Positions 1 to 12,550 of a stretch of 64,000 nucleotides of DNA are shown here, piece after piece. Each line of letters opens with the position of its first letter. Within the stretch, counting starts at the first letter, position 1. The notes below the pieces were generated by a model. The model was not told the origin of the DNA and did no database searches. It saw only the letters and a list, made by a program, of their open reading frames with translations. The position numbers and the translations under genes were made by a program. This DNA is from Equus caballus (taxonomy: Eukaryota > Chordata > Mammalia > Perissodactyla > Equidae): the NCBI RefSeq assembly GCF_041296265.1, contig NC_091684.1, positions 102,516,501-102,580,500 on the forward strand, written 5' to 3'.

Positions 1-3000
1 AGTGGCTGCACCAGTTTGCATTCCCACAAGCAGTGTGTGAGGGTTACCTTTTCTCCACACCCTCTCCAACATTTGTTATTTTTTGTCTTGGTGATTATAG
101 CCATTCTGATGGGCAAGAGGGGATATCTCATTGTAGTTTTTGATTTGCATTTCCCTAATAGTTAGTGATGTCGAACATCTTTTCACGTGCCTGTTGGCCA
201 TCTGTATACCTTCTTTGGTAAAATGTCTGTTCATATCCTCTGCCCTTTTTTTGATTGAGTTGTTTGAGTTCTATATAAATTTTGGAAATTAACCACTTAT
301 TGGATATATGATTTGCAAATATTTTCTCCTAGTTGGTGGGTTGTCTTTACGTTTTGTTCCTGGTTTCCTTTGCTTTGCAGAAGCTTTTTAGTCTGATGTA
401 GTCCCATTTGTTTATTTTTTCTTTTGTTTCCCTTGCCTGAGAAGACATGGTATTCAGAAAGATGCTGCTATGATCGAAGTCTAAGAGTGTACTACCTAGA
501 TTTTCTTCTAGGAGTTTTATGGTTTCAGGCCTTACATTAAAGTCTTTAATCCATTTTGAGTTAATTTTTGTGTATGGTGTAAGATAATGGTCTACTTTCA
601 TTCTTTTGCATGTGGCTGTCCAGTTTTCTCAGCACCACTTATTGAAGAGATTTTCCTTTCTCCATTGTTAGGTTCTTGGCTCCTTTGTCAAAGATTAGCT
701 TCCATAGATGTGTGGGTTTATTTCTGGGCTTTCAATTCTGTTTCATTGATCTGTGTGTCTTTTTTTCTATTTGTGCCATGCTGTTTTCATTATCGTAGCT
801 TTGTAGTATATTTTGAAGTCAGGGATTGTGATGCCTCCAGCTTTGTTCTTTTTTCTTATTATTGCTTTGGCTATTTGGGGTGTTTTGTTGTTCCGTATAA
901 ATTTTAGGATTCTTTGTTCCATTTCTGTGAAGAATGTCATTGGGGTTCTGATTTGGATTGCATTGAATCTGTAGATTGCTTTAGGTAATATGGACATTTT
1001 AACTATGTTTGTTCTTCCAATCTATGAGTATGGAATATCTTTCCATTTCTTTGTCTTCTTCAATTTCTTTCAATAATACATTACAGTTTTCAGTGTATAG
1101 GTCTTTCACCTATTTGGTTAAATTTATTGTAGATATTTCATTCTTTTGTTATGATTGTAAATGGGATTGTACTCTTGACTTCTCTTTCTTGATAGTTCAT
1201 TATTAGTGAATAGAAATGCAACTGCCTTTTGTAAGTTGATTTTATATCCTGCAACTCTGCTGTAGTTATTGATTATTTCTAATAGTTTTCTTGTGTATTC
1301 TTTAGGATTTTCTGTATATAGAATAATGTCATCAACAAATAGCAATAGTTTCACTTCTTCCTTTCCAATTTGGATAGCTTTTGTTTCTTTTTCTTGCCTA
1401 ATTGCTCTGGCCCAAACCTTCAGTACTATGTTGAATAGCAGTGGTGAGAGTGGGCACACTTGTCTTCTTCCTGTTCTCAGAGGGATGGCTTTCAATTTTT
1501 CACCATTGAATATGATGTTGGCTGTGGGTTTGTCATATATGGCCTTTGTTATGTTATGTACTTTCCTTCTATACCCATTTCATTGAGAGCTTTTATCATA
1601 ATGGATGTTGGATCTTGTCAAATGCTTTTTCTGCATCTATTGAGATGATCATATGATTTTTATTCCTTATTTTGTGAATGTGGTGTATCACATTGATTGG
1701 TTTGCAGATGTTTAACCATCCTTGTGTACCTGGGTGTAAATCTGGGTAGAAATCTCACTTGATTTTGGTGTATTATCCTTTTAATGTATTTCTGTGTTCA
1801 GTTTGCCAATATTTTGCTGAGGATTTTTGTGTCTATGTTCATCAGCAATGTTGGTCTCTAATTTTCCTTCCTTGTGTTGTCCTTGTCTGGTTTTGGTACC
1901 AAGGTAATGTTGACCTCATAGGATGAATTAGGAAGCTTTCCATTTTCTTCAAATTTTTGGAATAGTTTGAGAAGGATAAGTATTAAATCTTCTTTGAATG
2001 TTTGGTAGAATTCTCCAGAGAAGCCACCTGGTCCTGGACTTTTGTTTTTGGGGAGGTTTTTGATTACTGTTTCAATCTCTTTACTTGTGATGGATCTATT
2101 CAGATTCTCTATTTCTTCTTGATTCAGTTTTGGAAGGCTGTATGAATCTAAGAATTTATCTATTTCTTCTAGGTTATCCAATTTGTTGGCATATAGTTTT
2201 TCATAGTATTCTCTTATCATCTTTTGTATTTCTCTGGTATCCATTGTAATTTCTCCTCTTTCATTTCTAATTTTATTTATTTGAGACTTCTCTCTTGTTT
2301 TCTTAGTCTGGCTAAGGGTTTGTCAATTTTGTTTATCTTCTCAAAGAAACAGTTCTTAGTTTCATTGATTCTTTCTACTGATTTTTAGTTTTTATTTCAT
2401 TTCTTTCTGCTCTAATTTTTATAATTTCTTTCCTGCTCACTTTGGGCTTTGTTTGTTCTTCTTTTGCTAGTTCTGGCAGGTGTAGTTTAAGATTGCTTAT
2501 TTGAGATTTTTCTTGTTTGTTGAGGAAGGCCCATATTCCTATAAATTTCCCTTTTAGAACTCCTTTCCTGCATCCTATAAGAGTTAGTATGTTGTAATTT
2601 CATTTTAATTTTTTCCAGGTATTTTTTGATTTCTCTTTTGATTTCTTCATTGATCCAATGGTTGTTCAGTTGCATGTTGTTTAATCTCTGCATATTTGTG
2701 ATTTTCCAAGCTTTTTTCTTGTAGTTGATTTCCAGTTTCATAGCACTGTGATCAGAAAAGATGCTTGATACTATTTAAATCTTCTTAAATTTATTGAGGC
2801 TTGCCTTGTTTCCCAACATATGGTTTGTCTTTGAGAATGTTCCATGTGCACTTGAGAAGAATGTGTGTTCTGCTGTTTTTGGATGGAATGGTCTATATAT
2901 ACCTATTAAGTCCAACTTTTCTAGTGTTTCATTTAAGTCCACTGTTTCCTTGTTGATTTTCTGTTTGGATGATCTATCCGTTGACATAAGTGGGTTGTTG

Positions 3001-3437
3001 AAGTCCTCTATTATTATTGGGTTGCTGTCAATTTCTCCCTTTAGGTCTGTTAATAGTTGCTTTATATGCTCTGGTGCACCCATGTTGGGTACATATATAT
3101 TTATAAGTGTTATGTCCTCTTGGTGGAATGTCCCTTTTATCATTATATGCTATCCCTCTTTGTCTTTCATTGCCTTTTTTATCTTGAAGTCTGATTTATC
3201 TGATATAAGTATGGCAACACCTGCTTTCTTTTGCTTGCCATTTGCTTGGAGTATCATCTTCCATCCCTTCACTCTGAGCGTCTGCTTGTCTTTAGAGCCG
3301 AAATATGTCTCCTGAAGATAGCATATTATTGTGTCTTGTGTTTTAATCCATCCAGCCACTCTGTGTCTTTTGATTGGAGAATTCAATCCATTTACATTAA
3401 GTGTTATTATTGATATATGAGCACTTAATACTGCCAT
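1..3437 (-). pseudogene. LINE-1 A ORF2 (endonuclease / reverse transcriptase), broken and partial
   Basis: ORF2 nicks target DNA and reverse-transcribes LINE RNA. Minus-strand pieces align in order with the family. The AP-like endonuclease starts at 3437 with NVNGLNSPIKRHRV and LQETYF; its middle lies at 3143-2775. The RT fingers and palm are at 2244-1858 ([20 protein letters not shown]) and the catalytic palm at 1495-1124 ([12 protein letters not shown] then FVDDIILY). The core box reads FVDD where L1 normally has FADD. The thumb and C-terminal part follow at 997-767 and 601-347. The pieces lie in different frames separated by stops, so no full protein of about 1270 residues can be made. The window ends before the ORF2 stop. 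Confidence 0.9.
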
Positions 3438-3899
3438 TTTATCTCTTGGTTTGCAGTCGGTCTATATTTACATTGTTTCTCTTCCCATGTTTTTGTGACT
3501 GCCATTTCAGTTTGGAGGTTTTCTGTGATGTTTTTTTCAGTTTTCTCTTTATTTATGATGTGTGGATCTGCTCTGATTTTTTTTTAGTGGTTACCATGAA
3601 GTTTGTATAAGGGATTTCACAGATGAGATAGTCTGTTTTCTAATAGCCTCTTGTCTTCATTAACCTAAGCATGTTCCATCCCTTTTTTTCCCCTTCTGAG
3701 TTATTGTCACAAATTATTCTTCCGTGTTTGTGAGTTTGTGACTAAATTGAACTGTTTATAGTTATTTTTAATGCTCTGCCTCCCTTTATCTTCTATGTTA
3801 TAATTAAGTGTTTGCTAACTTGTTCTGATAGAGAGCTGCAGTTTTCTGATTTTGTCTGTCTACTTATCTCCTTGCTCAAAGCTTTGTAGACGTTTGCCT

Positions 3900-4834
3900 T
3901 TTTATGGTAGGAGGGCTTCCTTCATCATTTCTTGTAAGGGAGGTCTACTGGGGATTAACTCCCTCAGGTTTTGTTTATCTGGGAAAGATTTTATTGCTCC
4001 ATCGTGTCTGAAGGATAGTTTTGCTGGATAGAGTATTCTTGGCTGAAAGTTTTTTTCTTTCAGTATTTTGAATATATCATTCCATTCTCTCCTTGCCTGA
4101 AAGGTTTCTGCTGAGAAATCCATTGAAAGACTGATAGGAGTTCCTTTGTAGGTTATTTTCTTCTGCCTTGCTGCCCTTAATATTTTTTCTTTGTCATAGA
4201 CTTTGCCAGTTTTACTATTATGCCTTGGAGAAGGTCATTTTGCAATGATGTAATTAGGAGTTCTGTTGACTTCATGTAGTTCTGAGTCCAATTTCTTCCC
4301 CAGGTTTGGAAGTTCTCAGCGATTATTTGTTGGAACAAGCTTTCTGCTCCTTTCTCCTTCTCTTCTCCCTCTGGAATACCTATAATTCTCATGTTGCTTT
4401 CCTAATTGAGTCAGATATCATTTGAAGAATTTCTTCATTTTTCAAAATCTTAGTTCTCTCTCCTCCTCCATCTGAAGCATTTCTAGATTCCTGTCCTCTA
4501 CTTCACTAATTCTGTCCTCCATAATATCAGCTCTATTTTTTATGGTTTCTAGATTATTTTTTATCTCATTAATTGTGTTCTTCATATGCAGAATTTCTGT
4601 GCAGTTTTTTTTAAGGGCTTTGATCTCTTTGGTGAAGTATTCCTTCTGCTCATTAATTTTATTCCTGACCTCAATGAACTGTTTTTCTGAGTTTTCTTGT
4701 AACTCATTAAGTTTCTTTAGGACAACTATTTTAAATTCTCTGTTATTTAGAGTGTAAATTTCTGTGACTTTAGGACTGGTTTCTGGAAACTTGTCATTTT
4801 CCTTCTTCTCTGAAGTGTTACTGTAGTGTTTCAT
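3900..4834 (-). pseudogene. LINE-1 A ORF1 (RNA-binding chaperone), broken
   Basis: ORF1 protein coats LINE RNA as a coiled-coil trimer. The start is placed at the Met at 4834 (MKHYSNTSEKKEN); the frame stays open upstream into the UTR, but that part is GC-rich and not ORF1-like. A heptad-rich coiled coil follows (about 4740-4450, NKINEQKEYFTKEIKALKK). The RRM/CTD is seen as MRIIGIPEGEEKEKGAES (4392-4177) and as AETFQARREWNDIFKILKEK with the QPRILYPAKLSFRHDG core (4123-3902). These three segments are in different frames, so the gene is broken in at least two places. Order and spacing are normal for mammalian L1. Confidence 0.85.
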
Positions 4835-5531
4835 GGTGTTTGGTGAACTGATCCTTTGCCAGCACATTTGTGGTAGTATCAGGTCACAGATTCCACCTGC
4901 CACTACTGGGGGGGGGGCAGGAGCTGTGTTTCTGATCCCGCCCCTTCTGCTGGGAGTTGCATCGGTATGGCTGTGTTGGCATGGGCTGGCTGCAGATGCT
5001 CCACAGGACACTCTCAGGGGGTGGGGCCTCTGTTCTCAGTGGGTGAGTTGTCATGCATGGGCTGACACTGTGCTTGTGGGTGGTTTGACTCAGCCACTGC
5101 ACTTGGTGGTGGGGCACCTTCACAGGGGCTGAGCTGCTTCCACTCACTACTCAGTGGGGAGCATTCCCGTGGATAGGGCTACCACAGCACAGTGGGCACT
5201 CCCGCAGGCTGGGCTACCACTCTGAAAGCATTTGCACATGTGGGCGGGGCTGCCCCTGCCTTTTCATAAAGTCATGCTGGCTGGCATGTGAGGCTCTGTG
5301 ACCCGGCTTGCTGCTGCTTGAGAAGGGGAGGGCAGGGGTGCACTCACCAAGTTCCACTGCCTCCCAGGGATCCAGTCCACCCACTTTTGGGTGCACAGCT
5401 AAATGGATCTCTCAGATATCCTGTTTTGCTGTGTGGGAATCCTCTGTTGGTTAATGAATATATATTTAGTTCTAACTTGTAGGGGAGAGACAAAGGGACA
5501 GCTCATTCTACCATGATGCTTACATCACTCC
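4835..5531 (-). promoter_or_regulatory. LINE-1 A 5' UTR / internal promoter region
   Basis: A GC-rich block between ORF1 and the sense 5' end. It holds a run of nine G at about 4910-4918 on the plus strand and many CCACAGCACAGTGGGC-like segments. L1 5' UTRs carry the internal Pol II promoter and often an antisense promoter. By position this is that region; activity is inference. A YY1-like ATGG core lies within 20 bases of the sense start, as in primate L1. Confidence 0.6.
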
Positions 5532-5540
5532 AACTTTCTT

Positions 5541-6856
5541 ATATTCTTATTCCAGGAGGGAAGTTGAAATAAGCACGTGCATTCTTGTGTTATAAGCAAT
5601 AATATGTAATATTATAAGAAAAGCTGTAAAGGAAGCCCTGAGAGAGCAGAAGAGTGAATTTCTCTTCCCACAGGCAATCACTGAAGGCCACTTGGAGGAT
5701 GTTTCTCAGCAGTTGGGTCCTGAAGTTCCCAGAAAGTTGAAGCAGCTAGAAATGGAAAGGCATTCCAGGAAGAAAGGAGAGCACAACATGAGCTTGGGTC
5801 ACTATACCCATTCATTTTTAACCCTTGGCTACTGCATTACCTCCCTGATAGAGATCCCACCCGATGAATCTACTAATCTTTATATGCCCATATTGCATCG
5901 TGAATATACCCTGACTATACACAGACTCTAATATCTGTTGAGTTGAGAACTATAGTCTCCATTTTCTAGATTGTGAGAGATTGTAGATTACAAAATGGGT
6001 TAAAACCTCCTTTTTCAAGATACAGGGAAATCACTGAAATGTGCTTGAGGGCACAAAAGTGTTTTTCAGATAAATTACTAAATATATGATTAAAGTAGTC
6101 TGGATTGTTTGAAACATGAATGAATAGAAATGGGCTTTATAGCTGCAGATTTGGGTGGAGACATTGAATGTTTTTCTGGAACTATTGATTAAATATTTGA
6201 TGAGGACACACAATTATTAACAAGTTAATGATCATATGTATTTATGATTCTTATTTTATCTTAAATACATATGTCCAAATGTAAAAAAGAAATGTTTGTC
6301 CTAGAAAGAACAGGATAATAGATTTGATAACATACAAACCAAAAACTATACACTCAAAGGAGTGGCCAAGATCATGGAATGTTGAAGTGACACAGACTTT
6401 CACATCATCTTGCTTCCAATGCCTACTTCATGATCCATCACTCTTTTAGATTAACAGAAAGAATGAGCTTATTGTAATGATTAAGATATCAAGACTCAGT
6501 TCCCTTATAGTTTAAGATTTTGCTCAAGATCACGCAATCCAAAGAGATATTTTCTTAATCTTTGGAAACCCAAACTGAATAACTTCATGAGACATTTTCC
6601 CAGGAGTTGTTTTTGATTTCCGGGAATAAGGGATATTTCTGTGTGTGTATATGTGTGTACTCAGGAAATAAAGACATTTATTTAAAGAAGTATACATACT
6701 CCGAAGTAATAGCAACAACTATAGTAAGATTTATGGAGAACCATCACTTCATGGTTACCCTTTTTCCTTTTTGCCTCCCTCCATTTCTTTTATCTATTTC
6801 TTGTTGCTTTTTCTTTGATGCTCTTCCTTGATTTTGTTTCTTTTCCCTGTCACTTC
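5541..6856. repeat. Left arm (part 1) of an old inverted duplication
   Basis: Single-copy DNA between two LINE-1s with no gene. By eye, 5555-5790 matches the reverse complement of about 40330-40080, and 6170-6660 matches the reverse complement of about 40070-39610. Anchors on the plus strand are TTAAATATTTGATGAG, ATTATTAACAAGTTAATGA, CTCAAAGGAGT and AGAATGAGCTTATTGT. A block of about 380 bases (5790-6170) has no counterpart on the right, and similarity fades after about 6660. In the right arm this DNA lies upstream of an OR pseudogene. Confidence 0.8.
5555..5790 (-). mobile_element. L2 LINE 3' remnant (minus strand)
   Basis: Old L2-like sequence shared with the right duplication arm (40085-40415), where the L2 character is clearer: a CTTTCTCTGGTGGCCTCCA-type body and a GTAGGTGCTTAGTAAATG tail. 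Only the inner part remains here. Its presence in both arms shows that the L2 insertion is older than the duplication. Confidence 0.55.
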
Positions 6857-7114
6857 TTTTATTTATTTATTTAATTATTTACTGTGGTAACATTGGTTTA
6901 TAACATATATAAATTTCAGGTGTACGTCATTATGTTTCGATTTCTGTATAGATCACATCATATTCATCACCCAAAGACTAATTACCATCCATCACTACAC
7001 ACATCTTTCCTTTCACCCTCCTCCCACCCCCCTTCCTCTCTTGGAACCACTAGTCCATTCTCTGTCTCTATGTGTTTGTTTATTGTTGTTTTTATCTTCT
7101 ATTTATTAGGAAGA

Positions 7115-10100
7115 TCATATGGTATTTGACTTCTCCCTCTGACTTCTTTCACTTAGCTTAATACCCTCAAGGTCCATCCATGTCGTCACAAATAGCAAGA
7201 TGTCATGTTCTTTATGGCTGACTCATATTCCATTGTGTATAAATACCACATCTTCTTTATCCGTTTGTCCCTTGATGGACACTTAGGTTGCTTCTAAGTC
7301 TTGGCTATTGTGAATAATGCTGCAATGAATATAGGGGGTGCATGTATCTTTATACATTTGTGCTTTCATGTTGTTTGGATAAATACCCAGCAGTGGAATA
7401 GCTGGATCATATGGTAGTTCTATTATTAAATTTTTGAGGGATCTCCATAGTGTTTTCTATAGTGGTTGCACCAGTTTGCACTCCTACCTGCAGTGTATGA
7501 GAGTTCCCTTTTCTTCACATCCTCTCCAACACTTGTTATTTCTTGTCTTCCTAATTACAGCCATTCTGATGGGCATGAGGTGATATCTCATTGTAGCTTT
7601 GATTTACATTTCCCTGATAGTTAGTGACGTTGAGGATCTTTTCATGTGCCTGTTGGCCATCCGTATATCTTCTTTGAAAAAATGTCTGTTCAGATCTTTT
7701 GCCCATTTTTTAACTGGGTTGTTAGGGTTTTTTTTTTGTTATTCAGATGTATGAGTTCTTTATATATTTTGGATATTAACCCCTTACCTGATATAAGGTT
7801 TACAAATATCTTCTCCCAATTGTTAGGTTGTCTTTTCATTTTGTTCATGGTTTCCTTTGCTGTGAAGGAGCTTTTTAGTTTGATGTAGTCCCATTTGTTT
7901 ATTTTTTCAGTTGTTTCCCTTGCCCAGTCAGACATGGTACTTGAAAATATGCTGCTAAGACTGATGTCAATGAGCATACTGCCTATGTTTTCTTCTAGAA
8001 GTTTCATGGTTTCAGGTGTTATTTCCAAGTCTTTAATGCATTTTGAATAATTTTTGTGTATGGTGTAAGATAATGGTCTACTTTCATTCTTTTGCATGTG
8101 GCTGTCCAGTTTTCCCAACACCATTTATTGAAGAGACTTTCCTTTCTCCCTCGTTAGGGTCTTGGTTCCCTGACCAAAAATTAGCTGTCCATATATGTGT
8201 GGGTTTATTTCTGGGCTTTCAATTCTATTCCATTGATCTGTGTGTCTGTTTTTCTGCCAGTACCATGCTGTTTTGATTACTATAGCTTTGTAGTATATTT
8301 TGAAATCAGGGAGTGTGATACCTCCTGTTTTGTCCTTTTTTCTCATGATTCCCTTGGCTGTTCAGGGTCTTTTGTTGTTCCATATAAATTTCAGGATTCT
8401 TTGTTCTATTTCTATAAAAAATGTCATTGGAACTTTGATAGGGATTGCATTGAATATGTAGATTGCTTTAGGAAGTATGGACATTTTAACTATGTTAATT
8501 CTTCCAATCCAAGAGCATGGAATATCTTTCCATTTCTTTGTGTGTTATTCAATTTCTTCCATCAATGTTTTATTGTTGTCAGTGTACAGGTCTTTCACAT
8601 CTTTGGTTAAAGTCATTCCTAGGTATTTTATGCTTTTTGTTACAATCGTAAATGGAATTGTATTCTTAATTTCTCTTTCTGCCACTTTGTTGTTAGTGTG
8701 TAGAAACACAACTGATGTTTTGAAATAAATTAATGAATTTTATCTTTTTAAATTTTTTTGAGGAAGGTTAGTCCTGAACTAACATCCACTGCCAATCCTC
8801 CTCTTTTTGTTCAGGAAGATTGGTCCTGAGCTAGCATCTGTGCCCATCTTCTTTTATTTTATATGTGGGATGCCTGCCACAGCATGGCTTGATCAGTGAT
8901 GCAGAGGTCCATGCCCAGGATCCAAACTGGCGAACCCCAGGCCGCCGATGTGAAGCACGCAGACTTACCTGCTATGCCACTGGGCTGGCCCCGAAACACA
9001 ACTGATTTTTGTATGTTGATACTGTATCCTGCAACTTTACCATATTCATTTATTATTTCTCAAAGGTTTTTGGTGGATTCTTGAGGGTTTTCTCTATATA
9101 AAATCACGTCATCTGAAAATAGTGACAGTTTCACTTCTTCCTTTCCAGTTTGGATCCCTTTTATTTCTTTTTCTTGCCTGACTAAGGAATTCTCTGGCAA
9201 TTTGGCTGACTTCCAATACTACATTAAAAAGAGTGACAAACGTGTACATCCTCGTCTGGTTCCTGTTCTTAGCTTTCAATAGTCCTCTTGAATATATTAG
9301 CTGTGGGTTTGTCATATATGGCCTTTATTATGTTGAGGTACTTTCTTTCTATACCCATTTTATTCAGAGTTTTTATCATAAATGGATGCTATATCTTGTC
9401 AAATGCTTTCTCTGCATCTATTGAGATGATCATGTGATTTTTATTCTTCATTTTGTTTATGTGATGTATCACATTGATTGATTTGCAGATGTTGAACCAT
9501 CCCTGCATCTCTGGAATAAATCCCACTTGATCATGGTATATGATTGTTTTAATGTATTATATTCAATTTGCTAGTATTTTTTTGAGGATGTTTGCATCGA
9601 GGTTCATCAGTGATATTCACCTGTAATTTTCTTCTTTTGTGATATCCTTGTCTGGTTTTGGCATCAGGGTAATGTTGGTCTCATAGAATGAGTTAGGAAG
9701 CTTCCCCTCCTTTTCAAATTTTTGGAACAGCTTGAGAAGGATAGGTATTAAGTCTTCTTTGAATGTTTGGTAGAATTCACCAGGAAAGTTGTCTGGTCCT
9801 GGACGTTTATTTCTTGGGAAGTTTTTGATTACTATTCTGATCTCCTTACTGGTGATTGGTCTATTCAGATTCTCTATTTCTTCTTGATTCAGTTTTGGGA
9901 GGTTGTATGATTCTAAGAATTTATCCATTTCTTCTAGATTATCTAATTTGTTGGTGTATAGCTTTTCATAGTATTCTAATGTGTCCTTGTAATTTTTCCT
10001 CTTTCATTTCTGATTTTATTTATTTGAGCTTTCTCTCTTTTTTTCTTGGTGAGTCTAGTTAAAGGCTTGTCAATTTTGTTTATCTTTTCAAAGAACAAGC

Positions 10101-11150
10101 TCTTAGTTTCATTGATTTTTTTTCTTTTTTTGGGGGGGTCTCTATTTCACTTATTTCTGCTCTGATTTATTATTTCCTTCCTTCTACTGATTTTGGGCTT
10201 TGTTCTTATTTTTCCAGTTCTTTTAGGTGCACTGTCAGATTGTTTATTTGAGAATTTTCTTGTTTTGCTAGAAAATTCCATCTTAGAACTGCTTTTGCTG
10301 TATCCTATAAGTTTTGGCATGTTGCATTTTCATTTTCATGTGTGTCTAGGTACTTTCTGATTTCTCCTTTGATTTCTTCATTGACTTAATCGTTGTTTAG
10401 TAGCATTTTGTTTAATCTCCACATGTTTGTGACTTTTCCAATTTTCTTCCTGTAGTTGATTTCTAGTCTCATACCGTTGTGGTTGGAAAAGATGTTTGGT
10501 ATTATTTCAATCTTCTTAAATTTCTTGAGACTTGTTTTGTGGCTTAATGTGTGATCTATCCTGGAGGATGTTCCATGTGCATTTGAAAAGAATGTGTATT
10601 CTGCAGTTTTTGGATGGAATGCTCTGTATATATCTACTAAATCTATCTGTGTGTCTTTAAGGCCAATGGTTCTTTACTGATTTTCTGTTTGGATGATCTA
10701 TCCATTGGTGTAAATGGAGTGTTAAAATCCCCTTACTACTATTCTGCTACTGGCTATTTCTCCTTTGATGTCTGTTAATAATTGCTTTATCTATTTAGGT
10801 GCTCCTGTGTTGGGCACATAGATATTTGCAAGTGTTATATCCTCTTGTTGGGTTGTTCCCTTTATCATTGTGTAGTGCCCTTCTTTTCTCTTGTTCCAGC
10901 TTTCGTTTTAAAGTCTATTTTGTCTGATATAAGTATTGCTACCCCAGTTTTCTTTTCATTGCTATTTGCGTGGAATATCTTTTTACATCCCTTTACTTTC
11001 AGTTTGTGAGTGTCTTTAGGTCTGAGTGTGTCTTTTGTATGCAGCATATATATGGGTCTTGTTTTTTATCCAATTGGCTACCCTATGTCTTTTGATTGGG
11101 GCATTTAGTCCATTAACATTTAAAGTAGCTATTGATAAGAATGTACTTAT
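7115..11150 (-). pseudogene. LINE-1 B ORF2, broken
   Basis: Endonuclease remnants are at 11150-10865 (NVNGLNAPIKRHRVA by translation, then KTGVAILISDKIDFK). The RT region holds [20 protein letters not shown] at 9928-9617 and the palm near 9170-9080. There the core box reads FSDD followed by VILYRENP instead of the usual FADD. The ERE insertion lies downstream of the palm. The thumb and connection ([19 protein letters not shown]) are at 8124-7690, and the C-terminal end lies near 7140. Stops and frame changes are scattered through all segments, more than in element A, so this copy is probably older. Confidence 0.85.
8717..8992 (-). mobile_element. ERE SINE inserted in LINE-1 B
   Basis: A tRNA-derived SINE whose sense strand is minus: its head (GGGGCCAGCCCAGTGGCATA) is at 8992 and its A-rich tail reads as T-rich at 8717-8760. 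The Pol III B-box region reads GGTTCGCCAGTTTGGATCC on the minus strand. It is flanked by a perfect 14-bp target duplication GAAACACAACTGAT at 8703-8716 and 8993-9006. ERE SINEs are known from Perissodactyla, and this one is younger than the LINE-1 it interrupts. Confidence 0.95.
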
Positions 11151-11649
11151 TGTTATTTTGTTACTTTTTTTCTGAGCACTTTAGTAGTTCTTCTCTGACC
11201 CTTTCTTCTTCCCCTGCTCTCTTCCCTTATGGCTTGATGGCTTCCTTTAGTATTATGTTTGGGTTCCTTTCTCTTAACTTTTTGTGTATTTATTATAGCT
11301 TTCTGGTTTGTGATTATCATGAGGTTCCTATATAATAACCTATGTATATAGCAATCTGTATTAAGTTGATAGTCTCTTTAGTTAGACCTCTTGATAGAAG
11401 CTCTACTCTTTTACTCCCCTCCTCCCACATTTTATGTTTTTGATATCATATCTAACCTTTGTTTTGTGCGTGTGTCTCTGTTGTCCTCTTATTGTGGAAA
11501 TAGGTAATTTTAGTACTTTTGTCTTTCGTCCTTCATATTAGCTTCATAGGTTGTTGATCTGCTACCTGTACTGTATTTTTGCCTTTACCAGTGATTGTAT
11601 TGGATTTTTTGGGATAATTTTCTTATTCCTATTTGTGATCTTTTATTTT

Positions 11650-12550
11650 CCACTTAAATAAGTCCCTTTAGCATTTCTTGTAAGGCTGATTTATTGGTGA
11701 TAAGTCCTTTAGTTTTTGTTTGTCTGGAAAACTCTTTATCTCTCCTTCCATTCTGAATGATAACCTTGCTCTGTAGAATATTCTTGACTGTAAGTTTTTT
11801 CTGTTCAGCCCTTTAAATATATTGTGCTGCTCCCTTCTAGTGTGTAAGATTTCTCCTGAGATGTCAGCTGATAGCCTTATGTGGTCACCTTTGTACATAA
11901 CTTGTTGCCGTTTCTTGCAGGTTTTAGGATTCTCTCTTTATCTTTAATTATTGATATTTTAATTATAATGTGTGTTGGTGTGGGCCTCTTTGGGTTTCTC
12001 TTGTTTGGTGCTCTCTGTGCTTCCTGTACCTCTGTGCTTCTCTGTTTCCTTCCCTAGGTTAGGAAAGTTTTCAGCTATTATTTCTTCAAGTAGATTTCTC
12101 TGCCCCTTTGTCTCTCTGTTCTCCTCCTGGGACACCTATAATATGGATGTTAGTGCACTTGATGTTGTCCCAGAGGTCCCTTAGACTGTCCTCATTCTTT
12201 TTAGTTCTTTTTTCTTTTATCTCTTCAGCTTGAGTGATTTCCTCTAGTCTTTCATCTAGCTCACTGACCCATTCTTCTGTATCATCTACTCTGCTACTGA
12301 GTCTCTCTAGTGAAATTTTCATTTCCATTACTTTATTCTTCATTTCTGACTGGTTCTTTTTTTTATTTTCCAATTCTTTGTTGAAGTTCTCACTGAATTC
12401 ATCCTTTCTTCTCCCAAGATCAGTGAGCATCTTTATGACTATTAGTTTGTACTCTTTATCAGGCATATTGTTAATCTCTGTATCATATAGTTCTTTTTCT
12501 GAGGATTTATCCTTTTCCTTTCTTTGGAACATATTCCTCTGCCTCCTCAT
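11650..12550 (-). pseudogene. LINE-1 B ORF1, broken
   Basis: The start is placed at the Met at 12550 (MRRQRNMFQRKEKDKSSEKE). The frame is open upstream to 12811, but that stretch is UTR-like. A long coiled coil follows (FNKELENKKKNQSEMKNKVM, SRVDDTEEWVSELDERLEEI), then the CTD start IHIIGVPGGEQRDKGAE. The remaining CTD is at 11898-11668 in another frame (EILHTRREQHNIFKGLNRKN, RIFYRARLSFRMEGEIKSF). RNA-binding role by family; broken here. Confidence 0.85.

Larger units (their letters stand above)
1..5531 (-). mobile_element. LINE-1 element A, 5' end present, cut by left window edge
   Basis: An autonomous non-LTR retrotransposon read on the minus strand. In sense order it has a GC-rich 5' UTR (5531 to 4835), ORF1 (4834 to about 3900), a spacer, and ORF2 (about 3437 to the window edge). 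The first sense bases, GGAGTGATGTAAGCATCATG, sit exactly where single-copy DNA begins, so this looks like the true 5' end. The left edge falls in the ORF2 C-terminal region (about [12 protein letters not shown]), so the end of ORF2 and the 3' UTR lie outside. Both ORFs carry frame breaks, so the copy is judged inactive. Fragments of ORF1 and ORF2 are still long and well conserved, suggesting a fairly recent, perissodactyl-age insertion. Its 5' end abuts the left arm of the inverted duplication. Confidence 0.95.

Noticed and set aside
2794-3315. Open frame of 173 codons on the plus strand with hydrophobic segments
   Set aside because: It is antisense to the LINE-1 A endonuclease region; the minus-strand translation carries real family motifs.
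4860-5420. GC-rich island resembling a host gene promoter
   Set aside because: Its position, orientation and sequence place it in the LINE-1 A 5' UTR. No host exon follows.
5214-5482. Open frames in both directions in GC-rich DNA
   Set aside because: They lie wholly in the LINE-1 A 5' UTR and match no protein.
8717-8992. tRNA-like A and B boxes in the EREs
   Set aside because: These are SINE heads derived from a tRNA, with tails and target duplications, not functional tRNA genes. The same holds for the other five.
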